Below are positions 13,922 to 14,084 of a DNA stretch of 14,084 nt, piece after piece. Both the position numbers and the translations under genes were made by a program. The first letter of the stretch is position 1. Each line of letters begins with the position of its first letter. The notes beneath the pieces were generated by a model. The model was not told the DNA's origin. It did not search any database and worked only from the letters and a program-made list of their open reading frames with translations. This DNA comes from an uncultured Oscillospiraceae bacterium (GTDB lineage Bacteria > Bacillota > Clostridia > Oscillospirales > Ruminococcaceae): contig CAKSEO010000057.1 of NCBI GenBank assembly GCA_934446565.1, positions 1 to 14,084 of the forward strand. The letters are read 5' to 3'.

Positions 13922-14084
13922 ATTGGGAGAGTCAAGAGGGGGACTAGTCCCCCTCTTGCAGGTCGAGGGCAGCGCCCTCGTCGCCGTCCGCAGACGGCGA
14001 AATCCCTAAATAAAAAAAGCGCTAAAGGGGTGCAGGGGGAAAACAAGAGTTTTCCCCCGCTGGCTTAGAACGCGTCATCCTCCC
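13922..14084 (+). repeat. Palindrome-rich intergenic repeat element, right window edge
   Basis: Four perfect inverted repeats stand in line. There is a 26-bp palindrome (13933-13958; half-site CAAGAGGGGGACT), CGAGGGC-AGC-GCCCTCG (13964-13980), TCGCCGTC-CGCA-GACGGCGA (13981-14000) and GGGGGAAAAC-AAGA-GTTTTCCCCC (14035-14058). No coding frame is apparent. The leading ATTGGGAGAGTCAAG matches the left-edge element on the opposite strand. The element continues past the window. It resembles the structured intergenic repeats common in Ruminococcus-group genomes; copy number cannot be judged here. Confidence 0.75.

Overview
The window looks like a chromosomal segment of a gut-type Firmicute, most likely of the Ruminococcus/Oscillospiraceae group. 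The evidence is moderate-GC coding sequence with AT-rich promoters close to the TTGACA-17-TATAAT consensus, AGGAGG ribosome binding sites, a T-box-type leader, a minD-mgsA pair, a clostripain-family lipoprotein, a 7TM hybrid histidine kinase and a DUF378 protein. The species cannot be fixed from this sequence alone. Both window ends lie inside outward-facing members of one GC-rich palindromic repeat family, so this may be a contig that broke at repeats.

Layout. 1-127: left repeat and a terminator. 128-1252 (-): SGNH/GDSL hydrolase, divergent from 1470-3092 (+), an NhaC-family antiporter. 3181-5150 (+): a consensus promoter, a T-box-like leader with attenuator, then ilvA (threonine dehydratase with ACT domain) and ridA. 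The pair is metabolically coherent because RidA clears the reactive enamine/imine released by the dehydratase. 5265-6414 (-): a minD-like ATPase followed by mgsA (methylglyoxal synthase), translationally coupled. 6777-7535 (+): a three-TM protein of unknown function. 7875-10028 (+): a clostripain-family (C11) lipoprotein behind a ~200-nt structured leader. 10092-13416 (-): a two-component locus, with a LytTR response regulator and then a 7TM-HisKA-HATPase-REC-HPt hybrid kinase. 13572-13781 (+): DUF378 membrane protein. 13922-14084: an array of perfect hairpins in the right repeat.

Most notable signal. The promoters of the three-TM protein gene and of the clostripain lipoprotein gene carry two and three copies of AACAATTAGGAAG. 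The copies are phased at exactly 21 bp, and the last one starts exactly 19 bp before the -35 box in both promoters. This geometry (9-bp half-sites, 12-bp spacing) is that of LytTR-family operators such as ComE and AgrA sites, and a LytTR regulator is encoded 3-6 kb away. I infer a small surface-protein/protease regulon driven by the local hybrid-kinase/LytTR system. Secondary points of interest are the T-box leader with no recognisable acceptor-end T-box sequence, the unassigned leader RNA of the protease gene, the 9-bp repeat coding a LAK-repeat tail on the kinase, and an orphan MinD without a visible membrane-targeting helix.
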